Source: Lachnospiraceae bacterium
GTDB lineage: Bacteria > Bacillota > Clostridia > Lachnospirales > Lachnospiraceae
Assembly (NCBI GenBank): GCA_910575565.1
Contig: CAJTFL010000009.1
Coordinates: 1,197 to 65,196 of the forward strand
Length of the DNA: 64,000 bases
Reading direction: 5' to 3'
The position numbers and the translations under genes are program-made. Shown piece after piece: positions 27,093 to 34,913 of this stretch. Positions within the stretch are counted from its first letter, which is position 1; each line of letters starts with the position of its first letter. The notes beneath the pieces are model-generated. The model ran no database searches, was not told the DNA's origin, and saw only the letters and a list, made by a program, of their open reading frames with translations.

Positions 27093-28523
27093 ATGAATGA
27101 CAGGTATGTAAGCCCTCTTTCTGAGCGCTATGCCAGCAGGGAAATGCAGTATATCTTTTCTCCGGATAAAAAGTTTAAAACCTGGAGGAAGCTGTGGATT
27201 GCCCTGGCGGAGACAGAAAAGGAGCTGGGGCTTCCCATCACGGAGGAGCAGATAGAAGAGCTGAAGGCTCACCAGGAGGAGATTAATTACGAGGATGCGA
27301 AGGAGCGGGAGCGGCTGGTGCGCCATGATGTGATGTCCCATGTGTACGCTTACGGCTTACAGTGCCCAAAGGCCAAGGGGATTATCCACCTGGGGGCTAC
27401 CTCCTGCTATGTGGGGGATAACACGGATTTGATGATTATGCGGGAAGCTTTGGAGCTGGTTCGGAAAAAGCTGTTAAATGTGATGGCCGAGCTGGCAAAG
27501 TTTGCCGATCATTATAAGGATCAGCCTACCTTGGCTTTTACCCACTTCCAGCCGGCTCAGCCAACCACGGTGGGCAAGCGGGCTGCCTTATGGCTGATGG
27601 ATTTAAGGCTGGACTTGGAGGATTTGGAGCACGTCCTTGGTTCCATGAAGCTTTTAGGCTCCAAAGGCACTACCGGCACGCAGGCTAGTTTTCTGGAGCT
27701 TTTCGATGGGGATCATGAGAAATGCCGCCAGGCGGATCAGCGCATTGCCCAGAAAATGGGCTTTCCCGGGTGCTATCCGGTATCCGGCCAGACGTATTCC
27801 CGAAAGATAGACAGCCGGGTGCTGTCCGTTTTGGCGGGGATTGCCCAGAGCGCCCATAAGTTTTCCAACGATATCCGTCTCCTTCAGCATTTGAAGGAGG
27901 TGGAGGAGCCTTTTGAGAAAAACCAGATCGGTTCCTCTGCCATGGCTTACAAGCGGAACCCCATGAGGAGCGAGCGGATTGCTTCCCTGTCCAACTATGT
28001 GATGGCGGATGTGATGAATCCCATGCTGGTAGCCTCTACCCAGTGGTTTGAGCGGACGCTGGACGATTCGGCCAATAAGCGGTTGTCCGTGCCGGAAGGC
28101 TTCCTGGCGGTGGACGGCATCCTGGATCTGTACTTAAATGTGGTGGACGGCCTGGTGGTGTACCCGAAGGTGATCGAAAAGCATTTGATGGCCGAGCTTC
28201 CCTTTATGGCTACGGAAAACATTATGATGGATGCGGTAAAGGCGGGAGGGGACAGGCAGGAGCTTCATGAAAAGATCCGCACCCTTTCCATGGAAGCGGG
28301 GAAGAACGTAAAGGTAAACGGCGGGGAGAATAACCTGCTGGAGCTGATCGCCGCAGATCCGGCTTTTAATTTAAGCCTGGAAGAGCTGCAAAAGGCGATG
28401 GACGGAAAACGGTATGTAGGCCGCGCACCTAAGCAGGTGGAGGAATTCCTTGAGGAAGTGATCCGCCCGGTTTTGGAGGAAAATAAAGAAGTCTTAGGGA
28501 TGAAGGCAGAGATTACGGTGTAG
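27093..28523 (+). CDS. purB: Adenylosuccinate lyase
   Basis: 476 residues. It cleaves SAICAR to AICAR and adenylosuccinate to AMP. Signature GSSAMAYKRNPMRSE at about 280-294; also LGATSCYVGDN and TLAFTHFQPAQPTTVGKR. The start is the ATG at 27093 behind a perfect AGGAGG (27081-27086). Length and layout match the Clostridial/eukaryotic-like subfamily. Confidence 0.97.
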   Translation: MNDRYVSPLSERYASREMQYIFSPDKKFKTWRKLWIALAETEKELGLPITEEQIEELKAHQEEINYEDAKERERLVRHDVMSHVYAYGLQCPKAKGIIHLGATSCYVGDNTDLMIMREALELVRKKLLNVMAELAKFADHYKDQPTLAFTHFQPAQPTTVGKRAALWLMDLRLDLEDLEHVLGSMKLLGSKGTTGTQASFLELFDGDHEKCRQADQRIAQKMGFPGCYPVSGQTYSRKIDSRVLSVLAGIAQSAHKFSNDIRLLQHLKEVEEPFEKNQIGSSAMAYKRNPMRSERIASLSNYVMADVMNPMLVASTQWFERTLDDSANKRLSVPEGFLAVDGILDLYLNVVDGLVVYPKVIEKHLMAELPFMATENIMMDAVKAGGDRQELHEKIRTLSMEAGKNVKVNGGENNLLELIAADPAFNLSLEELQKAMDGKRYVGRAPKQVEEFLEEVIRPVLEENKEVLGMKAEITV

Positions 28524-28731
28524 GCGGAAAGGAAAGAGATGGGCAGAAGCGGCGGCTTTTGCCTGTCTTTTGCTTTATAGGGATAGTTTGCGCATTGATT
28601 TTTTGATTAGATTCGTCCGGTGCGTGTCCAGGCTTCTCAGCGGAAAGTGGATCCACGAGGTAAGCAGGGCGTAAAAATGATGCTTAGTTGCGGTGAATAG
28701 GCGTGAATGGAAAACGATTGTCTGATAAAAT

Positions 28732-29064
28732 GTGTTTGATACAGCAAATTTATTGCTGATTGGCTTAATTTGTGTTATGCTGTTATATAGATTAGGACGA
28801 GTGCCGCGCAGGAGGCTAAACCAGATGGAATTAAAGCAGGTGAAAGACAGAAAGGGCAGGATCCTTGTGCCTTACGGGGACAAGGATTGCTATGCGGAGG
28901 ATTTCTCCCTCCTTTCTTTTGAAGCGCCTTATGCGGGGCTTAGGCAGGCCACAAGGCAGGGGCATATCAATGCCATGATGGATCCGGATGGGATCCCCCT
29001 ACGGATTCCAGGGGCTTATGCGTCATATTACATAAAAGAGGAGGTTTTGGTATGCAGTTGTTGA
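28732..29064 (+). CDS. Small membrane-anchored hypothetical protein
   Basis: 110 residues from a GTG. One membrane span at the N-terminus (LLLIGLICVMLLYRLG) followed by a basic stop (RVPRRRL) and a soluble domain of about 80 residues (GRILVPYGDKDCYAEDFSLL). Its end overlaps the start of the nucleoside kinase gene by 13 bases, suggesting coupling. There is no convincing ribosome site, so the start is uncertain. I know no family. Confidence 0.5.
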   Translation: MFDTANLLLIGLICVMLLYRLGRVPRRRLNQMELKQVKDRKGRILVPYGDKDCYAEDFSLLSFEAPYAGLRQATRQGHINAMMDPDGIPLRIPGAYASYYIKEEVLVCSC

Positions 29065-30701
29065 TCAATGGAGAAAAGAGGGAATATCCATCGGGAACCA
29101 CCTGGCTTACCGTGGCGAAAGATTACCAGAAGGATTACCAGGACGAGATCCTGCTGGTCCAGGTCAATGGAAAGCTTCAGGAGCTGCACAAAAAGGCGGT
29201 GGAATGTTCCCGGCTGGAATTTATTACGGCCAGGGATAAGGCGGGGAGGCTTACTTACCGAAGGAGCGTTACTTTTATGATGCTTAAGGCATTTTATGAG
29301 GTAGCAGGCTCCATGGGGATCCGGAAGCTGACGGTGGACTTTTCCATCGGGAACGGCTTTTTCGTGGAGCCGGAGCTGGATTTTGAGCTGACCGAGAAGG
29401 TGCTTTGCCAGGTTAAGGAAAAGATGGAAGATTATGTGGCCCAGAAGATTCCGATTATGAAGCGGACGATCCATATTGATGAGGCCGTGGGCCTGTTCCA
29501 TAAGTACGGGATGTATGATAAGGAGCGGCTGTTCCATTACCGGAGGGTATCCAACGTAAACGTTTACCATATCGGCGGTTTCGAGGATTATTTTTACGGC
29601 TACATGGTTCCTGACACCTCATATTTAAAGTATTTTGACTTAGTTTTGTATCAAAACGGTTTTGTGCTGGTGTTTCCGGATCATGATCCGAAAAGGGTGG
29701 ATCCCTTTAAGCCGAAAGATAAGCTGTTTACGGTATTAAAGGAAACCTCTGACTGGGGAAGGCGTTTGGATTTGGCGGATGTGGGCGCGCTAAACAGCAA
29801 GATTTCCCGGGGGAAGATCAGCCAGGTGATGCTCATCGAGGAAGCGCTGATGGAAAAGAAGATCGGGGAGGTGGCAGGAATGATTGCCGCCCAGAAGGCG
29901 AAGAAGCTGGTGATGGTTGCCGGGCCTTCTTCTTCCGGGAAGACCACCTTTTCCCATCGGTTAAGCACCCAGCTTATGGCCTTAGGCTTAACGCCCCATC
30001 CCATTGCCGTGGATAATTATTTCGTTAACCGGGTTGACAGCCCTAGGGATGAGAAGGGGAATTATGACTATGAGGCTTTAGCCTGCATTGACATTAAGCA
30101 GTTTAATGAGGATATGGCCAGGCTTTTAGCCGGGGAGCGGGTACAGCTTCCCCAGTATAATTTCATCACCGGGGAGCGGGAGTACAAAGGGGATTATCTG
30201 GCCTTGGGCAAGGATGATATCCTGGTAATTGAAGGGATCCACTGCTTAAATGACGCCCTGTCCTACTCCCTTCCCAAGGAGAGCAAATTTAAGATTTACA
30301 TCAGCGCCCTGACGGCGTTAAATGTTGATGAGCATAACCGGGTTCCCACCACGGACGGGCGGCTGATCCGCCGGATGGTGCGGGATGCCAGGACTAGGGG
30401 AGCTACGGCCAGGGATACTATCCGCCGCTGGGATTCCGTGCGCAGGGGGGAGGAGAACAATATTTTCCCCTACCAGGAGGATGCGGACGTGATGTTTAAC
30501 TCAGCCTTGGTTTATGAATTGTCTGTGCTGAAGCTGTACGCGGAGCCGCTGCTGTTTGGGATCCCCAAGGACTGCCCGGAGTATATGGAAGCCAAGCGGC
30601 TGCTGAAGTTTTTGGATTATTTCCTTGGGGTCAGCAGCGAGGATGTGCCGAAAAATTCCATTATCCGGGAATTTATCGGCGGAAGCTGCCTGAAGGTGTA
30701 A
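29052..30701 (+). CDS. Nucleoside (uridine-type) kinase with N-terminal TGS-like domain
   Basis: 549 residues. The N-terminal ~60 residues resemble a TGS domain, and the next ~200 resemble a threonyl-tRNA synthetase-like second additional domain (YDKERLFHYRRVSNVNVYHIGG). The kinase domain begins with P-loop AGPSSSGKTT (290-299) and has VIEGIHCLN and RLIRRMVRDARTRG, as in uridine kinase / phosphoribulokinase enzymes. This domain order is common in Clostridia and Thermotogae and is annotated as nucleoside kinase. It likely phosphorylates uridine or cytidine. An AGAGGAGG site precedes the ATG. Confidence 0.9.
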   Translation: MQLLINGEKREYPSGTTWLTVAKDYQKDYQDEILLVQVNGKLQELHKKAVECSRLEFITARDKAGRLTYRRSVTFMMLKAFYEVAGSMGIRKLTVDFSIGNGFFVEPELDFELTEKVLCQVKEKMEDYVAQKIPIMKRTIHIDEAVGLFHKYGMYDKERLFHYRRVSNVNVYHIGGFEDYFYGYMVPDTSYLKYFDLVLYQNGFVLVFPDHDPKRVDPFKPKDKLFTVLKETSDWGRRLDLADVGALNSKISRGKISQVMLIEEALMEKKIGEVAGMIAAQKAKKLVMVAGPSSSGKTTFSHRLSTQLMALGLTPHPIAVDNYFVNRVDSPRDEKGNYDYEALACIDIKQFNEDMARLLAGERVQLPQYNFITGEREYKGDYLALGKDDILVIEGIHCLNDALSYSLPKESKFKIYISALTALNVDEHNRVPTTDGRLIRRMVRDARTRGATARDTIRRWDSVRRGEENNIFPYQEDADVMFNSALVYELSVLKLYAEPLLFGIPKDCPEYMEAKRLLKFLDYFLGVSSEDVPKNSIIREFIGGSCLKV

Positions 30702-30738
30702 AAGCTGCCGATAAAGCCGCCGAAGGCAAAGCATTTGT

Positions 30739-30767
30739 TTGACAAAGGCGGAATTTTATGTTAAGCT
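30739..30767 (+). promoter_or_regulatory. Promoter of rnpB
   Basis: TTGACA (30739-30744), 17 bases, TAAGCT (30762-30767). The predicted start is about 65 bases upstream of the mature RNA, implying a processed 5' leader. Confidence 0.65.
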
Positions 30768-30840
30768 AACAACGGTTTGCAGTGTTAGTGCCTGGCTTTG
30801 CCTTTAGGCAGGCTCAGGCCTGGCATTGGCCGTAAGTTTT

Positions 30841-31206
30841 GAGTAAGGCAAATGGCCGCTGCCGCAGGCGTAAGCTTGCGGGGGAGGAAAGTCCGGGCTT
30901 CACAGGGCAGGATGCCAGATAACGTCTGGTGGAGGCGACTCCAAGGAAAGTGCAACAGAAATATACCGCTGCCCCGTGCCGTGCCAGGCTTTGGCAGGCT
31001 TTCGGGCAGTAAGGGTGGAAAGGCAGTGTAAGAGACTACCGCCTGCCTGGTAACAGGCAGGGCTCTGTAAACCCCATCCGAAGCAAGACCAAACAGGAAG
31101 CGCAAGGCGGCCCGTCTGCTTCCGGGTAGGTTGCTTGAGGCTGCCGGTGACGGCAGTCCTAGATAGATGGCCATTCAACGACATAACCCGGCTTATCGCC
31201 TTGCTC
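30841..31206 (+). ncRNA. rnpB: RNase P RNA, class A
   Basis: Catalytic RNA that matures tRNA 5' ends. The universal block GAGGAAAGTCCGGGCT is at 30884-30899. The 5' end GAGTAAGGC pairs with GCCTTGCTC at the 3' end (helix P1), and ATGGCC pairs with GGCCAT (P2), closing the molecule. The 3' conserved block AGATAGATGGCC is present, and the P4 elements and a GNRA-type arrangement can be traced. Open reading frames on the minus strand across it are meaningless. Confidence 0.96.
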
Positions 31207-31223
31207 AAAATATTAACATAATA

Positions 31224-31380
31224 GTTCAGCCAGTCAGAATCGTATGGGTGAAAATCGTGCTCGCACGAATTTTCATCCATCGATTTTGACTGAGGGAGCG
31301 CCCGTCTAATGAGCAAAGTTAGCTGCGCCAGCAGCGGGGAGTGCCGCAAGGCACGGCTTTGCGAATGGGCGCGGCTGAAC
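31224..31380. repeat. Dispersed GTTCAGCC/GGCTGAAC repeat, copy C
   Basis: A complete element: GTTCAGCC at 31224-31231 and GGCTGAAC at 31373-31380. Inside are a hairpin around GAAAATCGTGCTCGCACG, the core CTGAGGGAGCGCCCGTCTAA, and a GTGCCGCAAGGCAC hairpin. The match to copy A continues past the right end (ACGGAC then AGATTTTA). It lies between rnpB and aroE and could terminate or process rnpB transcripts. Confidence 0.88.
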
Positions 31381-31427
31381 GGACGGTAGATTTTATGATA
31401 AAAGCAAACCCACACCGGAGGAAGAAA

Positions 31428-32294
31428 ATGGGATACGAAATTACTGGGCATACGAAATTAATCTGCCTGCTGGGAAGCCCGGTGGGCCATTCCAAGTCAC
31501 CCATGATGCACAATGAGGCTTTTCGTGCGCTGGGCCTGGATTACTGCTACTTAGCCTTTGACGTGAGGGAGGAGGGGCTTTTACAGGCTGTTGAAGGGTT
31601 GAAGGCCCTGGGAGCCAGGGGGATGAACCTTACCATGCCCTGCAAGAACGCTGCCGTTTCCTTATGCGATCGCCTTTCCCCTGCGGCAGAGCTTTGCGGG
31701 GCGGTAAATACGGTTGTCATTGAAGAGGATAAAACCATGACCGGCTATACCACGGACGGGGCAGGTTTTTTTTTGTCCTGCCAGGAGGCAGGTTTTTTCG
31801 TTAAGGGGAAGAAGGTAGTGATCTTAGGCTCCGGCGGGGCGGGGACGGCCATCTTCGTCCAGGCAGCTTTGGACGGGGCGGAGGAAATCGCCATTTTCAC
31901 CAGGAGCACCAGCGCTTTTGCAGAGAGAACCCGCCAAGTGGCAGGAAAGCTTAGGGAGCAGACGGGGTGCAAGATTGCAATTTATGATTACCAGGATGAT
32001 GTTTTGCGGAGGGAAATCCGGGACAGCCAGCTTTTGGTCAATTCTACCAATATCGGCATGGCTCCAAATGAGCAGGAGTGCCTGATCCCGGATCTGTCCT
32101 ATTTCCATCCGGATCTTACGGTGGCGGACATTATTTACAATCCCCTAAAAACCCGCCTGGTGAAGATGGCGGAGGAAGCCGGGTGCAGAGCCTTTGGGGG
32201 AAGGGATATGCTGCTGTACCAGGGTGCAGAAGCCTTTCGGCTCTGGACGGGGAAAGAAATGCCGGTGGAACGGATTAGGGAAGTATGCCGTTAA
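31428..32294 (+). CDS. aroE: Shikimate dehydrogenase
   Basis: 288 residues from the ATG at 31428, with CCGGAGGAAG just upstream. It reduces 3-dehydroshikimate with NADPH in aromatic amino acid synthesis. Substrate-binding motif GSPVGHSKSPMMHN (12-25), MNLTMPCKNAA with the catalytic Lys, and the nucleotide loop ILGSGGAGTA. Near the end: FGGRDMLLYQGAEAF, typical of AroE/YdiB. The longer frame from 31341 starts inside the repeat and is not used. Confidence 0.93.
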   Translation: MGYEITGHTKLICLLGSPVGHSKSPMMHNEAFRALGLDYCYLAFDVREEGLLQAVEGLKALGARGMNLTMPCKNAAVSLCDRLSPAAELCGAVNTVVIEEDKTMTGYTTDGAGFFLSCQEAGFFVKGKKVVILGSGGAGTAIFVQAALDGAEEIAIFTRSTSAFAERTRQVAGKLREQTGCKIAIYDYQDDVLRREIRDSQLLVNSTNIGMAPNEQECLIPDLSYFHPDLTVADIIYNPLKTRLVKMAEEAGCRAFGGRDMLLYQGAEAFRLWTGKEMPVERIREVCR

Positions 32295-32313
32295 TGCGCT
32301 GGTTTTTCAAACA

Positions 32314-32479
32314 CTAGTACTGCGTTGCGTAAATTCCAGTGAATATGCACCCGCTGTCTACGTTATCTGTAAATCCCACGAAACTCGACGTAGCACCACT
32401 ACGCCTTCGTTTCGCGGGATTCACATCTAACGCAGACATCAGACGCCTATTCACCATTATTTACGCAACGCAGTACTAG
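32314..32479. repeat. 166-bp palindromic element with perfect 20-bp terminal inverted repeats
   Basis: CTAGTACTGCGTTGCGTAAA (32314-32333) is matched by its exact complement at 32460-32479. Complementarity continues inward with imperfections (GTGAATATGCACCCG against its partner; AATCCCACGAAA against TTTCGCGGGATT), so the whole element can form one long hairpin. No coding capacity: it has the form of a MITE or large hairpin repeat. The right end supplies the stop codon of the minus-strand gene at 32476. Confidence 0.85.
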
Positions 32480-32904
32480 CGGAGCAGTTCCATATGCATA
32501 TCGTAGAGGATGCTGTTTACGTCCATCACGGGAGTTTGGTGTTCAATGGCATAGATAATAATGCTGTCCCGTATACTGCGGGGGTACAAAGGTTCCCAAT
32601 GTCCCAGCCGCAGTATTTTTTGTGTCTCTTTTAAGGAAGCGCCCATGGATATGCAGAGGGCAAGGAGCTTGCTGCGGGCCGGATTGCTTTTGGAGCCGTC
32701 AAAAATCTGGTAGGCGTAGACGGGATCTAAGTTGGAGAGGCGGATCACGTCCGCCTTTTTTTGGCCATGCTCCGTTAGGAGACGGTTTAATTCTTCCTGC
32801 AGGGAGGAATGCTCGAATTCCGGGCTGTTGGCATTTAAGTAATTTTGCAGATTTTTTTCTTGAGAAAGGTTCTTAAATAATTCATCCGTAGTTTTTCGTT
32901 TCAT
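32476..32904 (-). CDS. Possible Xre-like helix-turn-helix protein
   Basis: 142 residues. The segment LNRLLTEHGQKKADVIRLSNLDPVYAYQIFDGSKSN (about residues 40-75) resembles an Xre-type HTH with a recognition helix, followed by RSKLLALCISMGASLKETQKILRLG. It is divergent from the Ser/Thr kinase gene and 150 bases from it, and the pair is often seen together in Clostridia. Its TAG stop lies in the last four bases of the 166-bp palindromic element, so the original C-terminus may have been changed by that element. DNA binding is an inference. Confidence 0.7.
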   Translation of the reverse strand: MKRKTTDELFKNLSQEKNLQNYLNANSPEFEHSSLQEELNRLLTEHGQKKADVIRLSNLDPVYAYQIFDGSKSNPARSKLLALCISMGASLKETQKILRLGHWEPLYPRSIRDSIIIYAIEHQTPVMDVNSILYDMHMELLR

Positions 32905-32995
32905 ACTTATTCCTTGTGCGAGATTTTTTTGGTGGCAGACGTTCTAAGAACATCGTATAAACACTGATCATAGCGGAAATTTCAGGAAAAAGCAA

Positions 32996-33010
32996 TATGC
33001 TGCCAGCATA
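32996..33010. promoter_or_regulatory. Palindromic TATGCTGCCAGCATA site, left copy
   Basis: Near-perfect palindrome 44 bases before the kinase start. Its exact reverse complement occurs at 34147-34161, just after the kinase stop. A regulator site or mRNA hairpin are both possible. Confidence 0.5.
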
Positions 33011-33053
33011 ATGCAAGGAACGCCAGGAGGATTTAGATAGGGGAGCAGTACAT

Positions 33054-34100
33054 ATGGTTATGGACTATAGACTTTACCAGGAAATCGCCCAGCTGGGAAG
33101 GAAACAGGATAAGCATACTTTCCTTATGCGGGGGCCGGATGGCCGGATGGCCGTGTGCAAGGAGGTGGATTCCCAGCTTATTCCCGTTTACCGGAAGCTG
33201 CAGTCGGCCAATATTCCCGGCGTGGCGGAAATTTATGGGTTTTGCATCTATCATGACTGTGAGGCCGTGATGATGGAATACGTGCCTTCCATTACCTTGG
33301 AGGAAAAATTGCTCCAGGCGGGAAGGCTTTCCTTAAAGGAGACAAAGGCCATTGCCCTGCAAATTTGCCAGGCATTGTTTTGCCTGGAGCGGCTGGGAAT
33401 CGTCCACCGGGATTTGACACCTGCCAATATTTTAATCGCCCCGGACGGGCGGGTGGTGATTACCGATTTTGGGATTTCCAGGATAGTGAAAAGGGGGAAG
33501 AACAGGGACACCACGCTTTTAGGAACGATGGGCTATACGGCCCCGGAGCAGTTTGGGTTTGCCCAGACCGATACCCGGGCGGATATTTATTCCTTTGGGG
33601 TGTTGGTTAACCGGATGCTTACCGGAGAACTGCCCCAGGAAAAGCTTTACCAGGGAGATGTGCGGATTAGCAGCATGGTTGAAGGCTGCACTCGGATTTC
33701 CCCCAAGGAGCGGTGGGGGCTTGAACAGGTGGAGGAGGCTCTTGCAGGGAAGGCGCTCCACAAGAAACCGTTAATCAAGCGGATTTTTTACCATATTCCC
33801 GGCTTCCGCACAGGGAACCCGATCCATATGACCCTGGCAGCGGTAGAGTATGCATACATGACATTGGTGTTTCTGCTGCTTTCTTTGGTTCCGGTATCTG
33901 CAGGCTGGTTTTTAGCGGTGAGGTTTGCCGGTTATTTCATTAATACCATTGGGATAGGCTTGTTTGCCGGGAGCTTTAAAACTGTGGCCTATCGGCTGCA
34001 TATGGATCGTGGAATAAAAAAAGCGGCATTAATTGTATTGTATGTAATCCTTGGGCTGTTGATTTACTGCTGGGGGATAGCATGGATGACAGTGGCATAA
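33054..34100 (+). CDS. Eukaryotic-type Ser/Thr protein kinase with C-terminal membrane spans
   Basis: 348 residues. The kinase domain (about 5-240) has the catalytic loop HRDLTPANIL (H118, D120), the metal motif DFG in VITDFGISR, and the APE-equivalent APEQFGFAQ with ADIYSFGVL. The N-lobe Lys is in AVCKEVD, but the Gly-rich loop is weak (IAQLGRKQDKHTF). The last ~90 residues form three hydrophobic segments, so the kinase is membrane-tethered but lacks the extracellular PASTA domains of PrkC. GGGGAG precedes the ATG. It probably acts in local signalling; its targets are unknown. Confidence 0.9.
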   Translation: MVMDYRLYQEIAQLGRKQDKHTFLMRGPDGRMAVCKEVDSQLIPVYRKLQSANIPGVAEIYGFCIYHDCEAVMMEYVPSITLEEKLLQAGRLSLKETKAIALQICQALFCLERLGIVHRDLTPANILIAPDGRVVITDFGISRIVKRGKNRDTTLLGTMGYTAPEQFGFAQTDTRADIYSFGVLVNRMLTGELPQEKLYQGDVRISSMVEGCTRISPKERWGLEQVEEALAGKALHKKPLIKRIFYHIPGFRTGNPIHMTLAAVEYAYMTLVFLLLSLVPVSAGWFLAVRFAGYFINTIGIGLFAGSFKTVAYRLHMDRGIKKAALIVLYVILGLLIYCWGIAWMTVA

Positions 34101-34146
34101 GGGAATGTATCTGGCAGGCGCTGAGGGGATTTGGCCTGCCGGGATA

Positions 34147-34161
34147 TATGCTGGCAGCATA
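34147..34161. promoter_or_regulatory. Palindromic TATGCTGGCAGCATA site, right copy
   Basis: The reverse complement of the site at 32996-33010, about 47 bases after the kinase stop codon. The two copies bracket the kinase gene. Confidence 0.45.
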
Positions 34162-34255
34162 ACACAAAACGAAAAAAACAGTTTATAATGCAGGGAGCAA
34201 GGCGCATTAGCGCCGGAAAGAAGGCAGCCACGGCTGCTTAGGCAGGCTCCAATGC

Positions 34256-34489
34256 TTATAAGCTGTTTTTTTGCGTGTTTCTGGGATAGGGCCTGGGATC
34301 ATCCGTCAGACCGGCTAAGTAGTCCATGCTGGTGTCCAGGGCGGCGGCAATGCGTTTGCACTGCTCAAAGGTATAGTACCGCCTGCCGTTTTCGATTTTG
34401 GAATAGTCGCTCTGATCGATGCCAGTCAGGAGCTGCATTTTGATTTGGGTATATCCTTTTGCTTTTCTTAACTCTTTTAACCGTGACAT
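34256..34489 (-). CDS. Small Xre-family HTH regulator
   Basis: 77 residues, almost entirely one HTH: LKELRKAKGYTQIKMQLLTGIDQSDYSKIENGRR (5-38), then EQCKRIAAALDTSMDYLAG, the classic Xre/Cro layout with a short tail. It is transcribed away from the region of the YARHG lipoprotein. A ribosome site (GGAGGG) precedes the ATG. Two ATTGAC repeats lie in the intergenic space and could be its operators. Confidence 0.9.
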   Translation of the reverse strand: MSRLKELRKAKGYTQIKMQLLTGIDQSDYSKIENGRRYYTFEQCKRIAAALDTSMDYLAGLTDDPRPYPRNTQKNSL

Positions 34490-34531
34490 AGGCTGACCCT
34501 CCTGTTTATAAAATTATGGCATGGCGACCTA

Positions 34532-34560
34532 TTGACATTAGGGTGAAATTGACCTAAAAT
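34532..34560 (+). promoter_or_regulatory. Promoter with paired ATTGAC repeats
   Basis: TTGACA (34532-34537), 17 bases, TAAAAT (34555-34560). ATTGAC occurs at 34531-34536 and again at 34548-34553, overlapping the -35 and preceding the -10. The adjacent divergent Xre gene is the obvious candidate regulator. Transcription would cross the SPFH remnant toward the lipoprotein gene. Confidence 0.6.
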
Positions 34561-34732
34561 ATTATATGCGGCTGCCCAGGATCGATTCCCGTGTGCGATG
34601 AGCCAAATGCCATGATTGCAGGGGCATCTGGTGAATACCACGGGGGGCAGGCAACCTTGTTGCTTGGTGTTTGGTTGCTGAATTGGGAAATTTATGCCGA
34701 TGAAAAAGGGTTAAGCCTTTGAGAGGAGTGTG

Positions 34733-34849
34733 ATGAAAGTTTTTGAAGTGGTGAAGTACCAAGGGGCAAATAATGCGTTTGTTTGGAAATTTCCCAGTGA
34801 AGACTTTAACCTATCAAGGTTGATTCAGGAAATTTGTGCTTGCATTTGA
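34733..34849 (+). pseudogene. Remnant of an SPFH-domain protein gene
   Basis: A GAGAGGAG site and ATG open a 38-codon frame. Its first 27 residues (MKVFEVVKYQGANNAFVWKF and onward) look like the N-terminus of the SPFH/virion-core-like proteins of Lachnospiraceae, which continue for about 300 residues. Here the frame runs into LSRLIQEICACI and a stop, so nearly all of the gene is missing. The rest of 34561-34913 shows nothing else I can call. Confidence 0.5.
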
Positions 34850-34913
34850 ACCGGGAGTAGTTGATAAAATAGTGTAGAAAGCTATCGTTATTGCCTGATA
34901 AAGGAGTAAAAGG

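Noticed and set aside
30785..31451. Minus-strand frames of 129 and 183 codons
   Set aside because: They are antisense to the RNase P RNA and a dispersed repeat.
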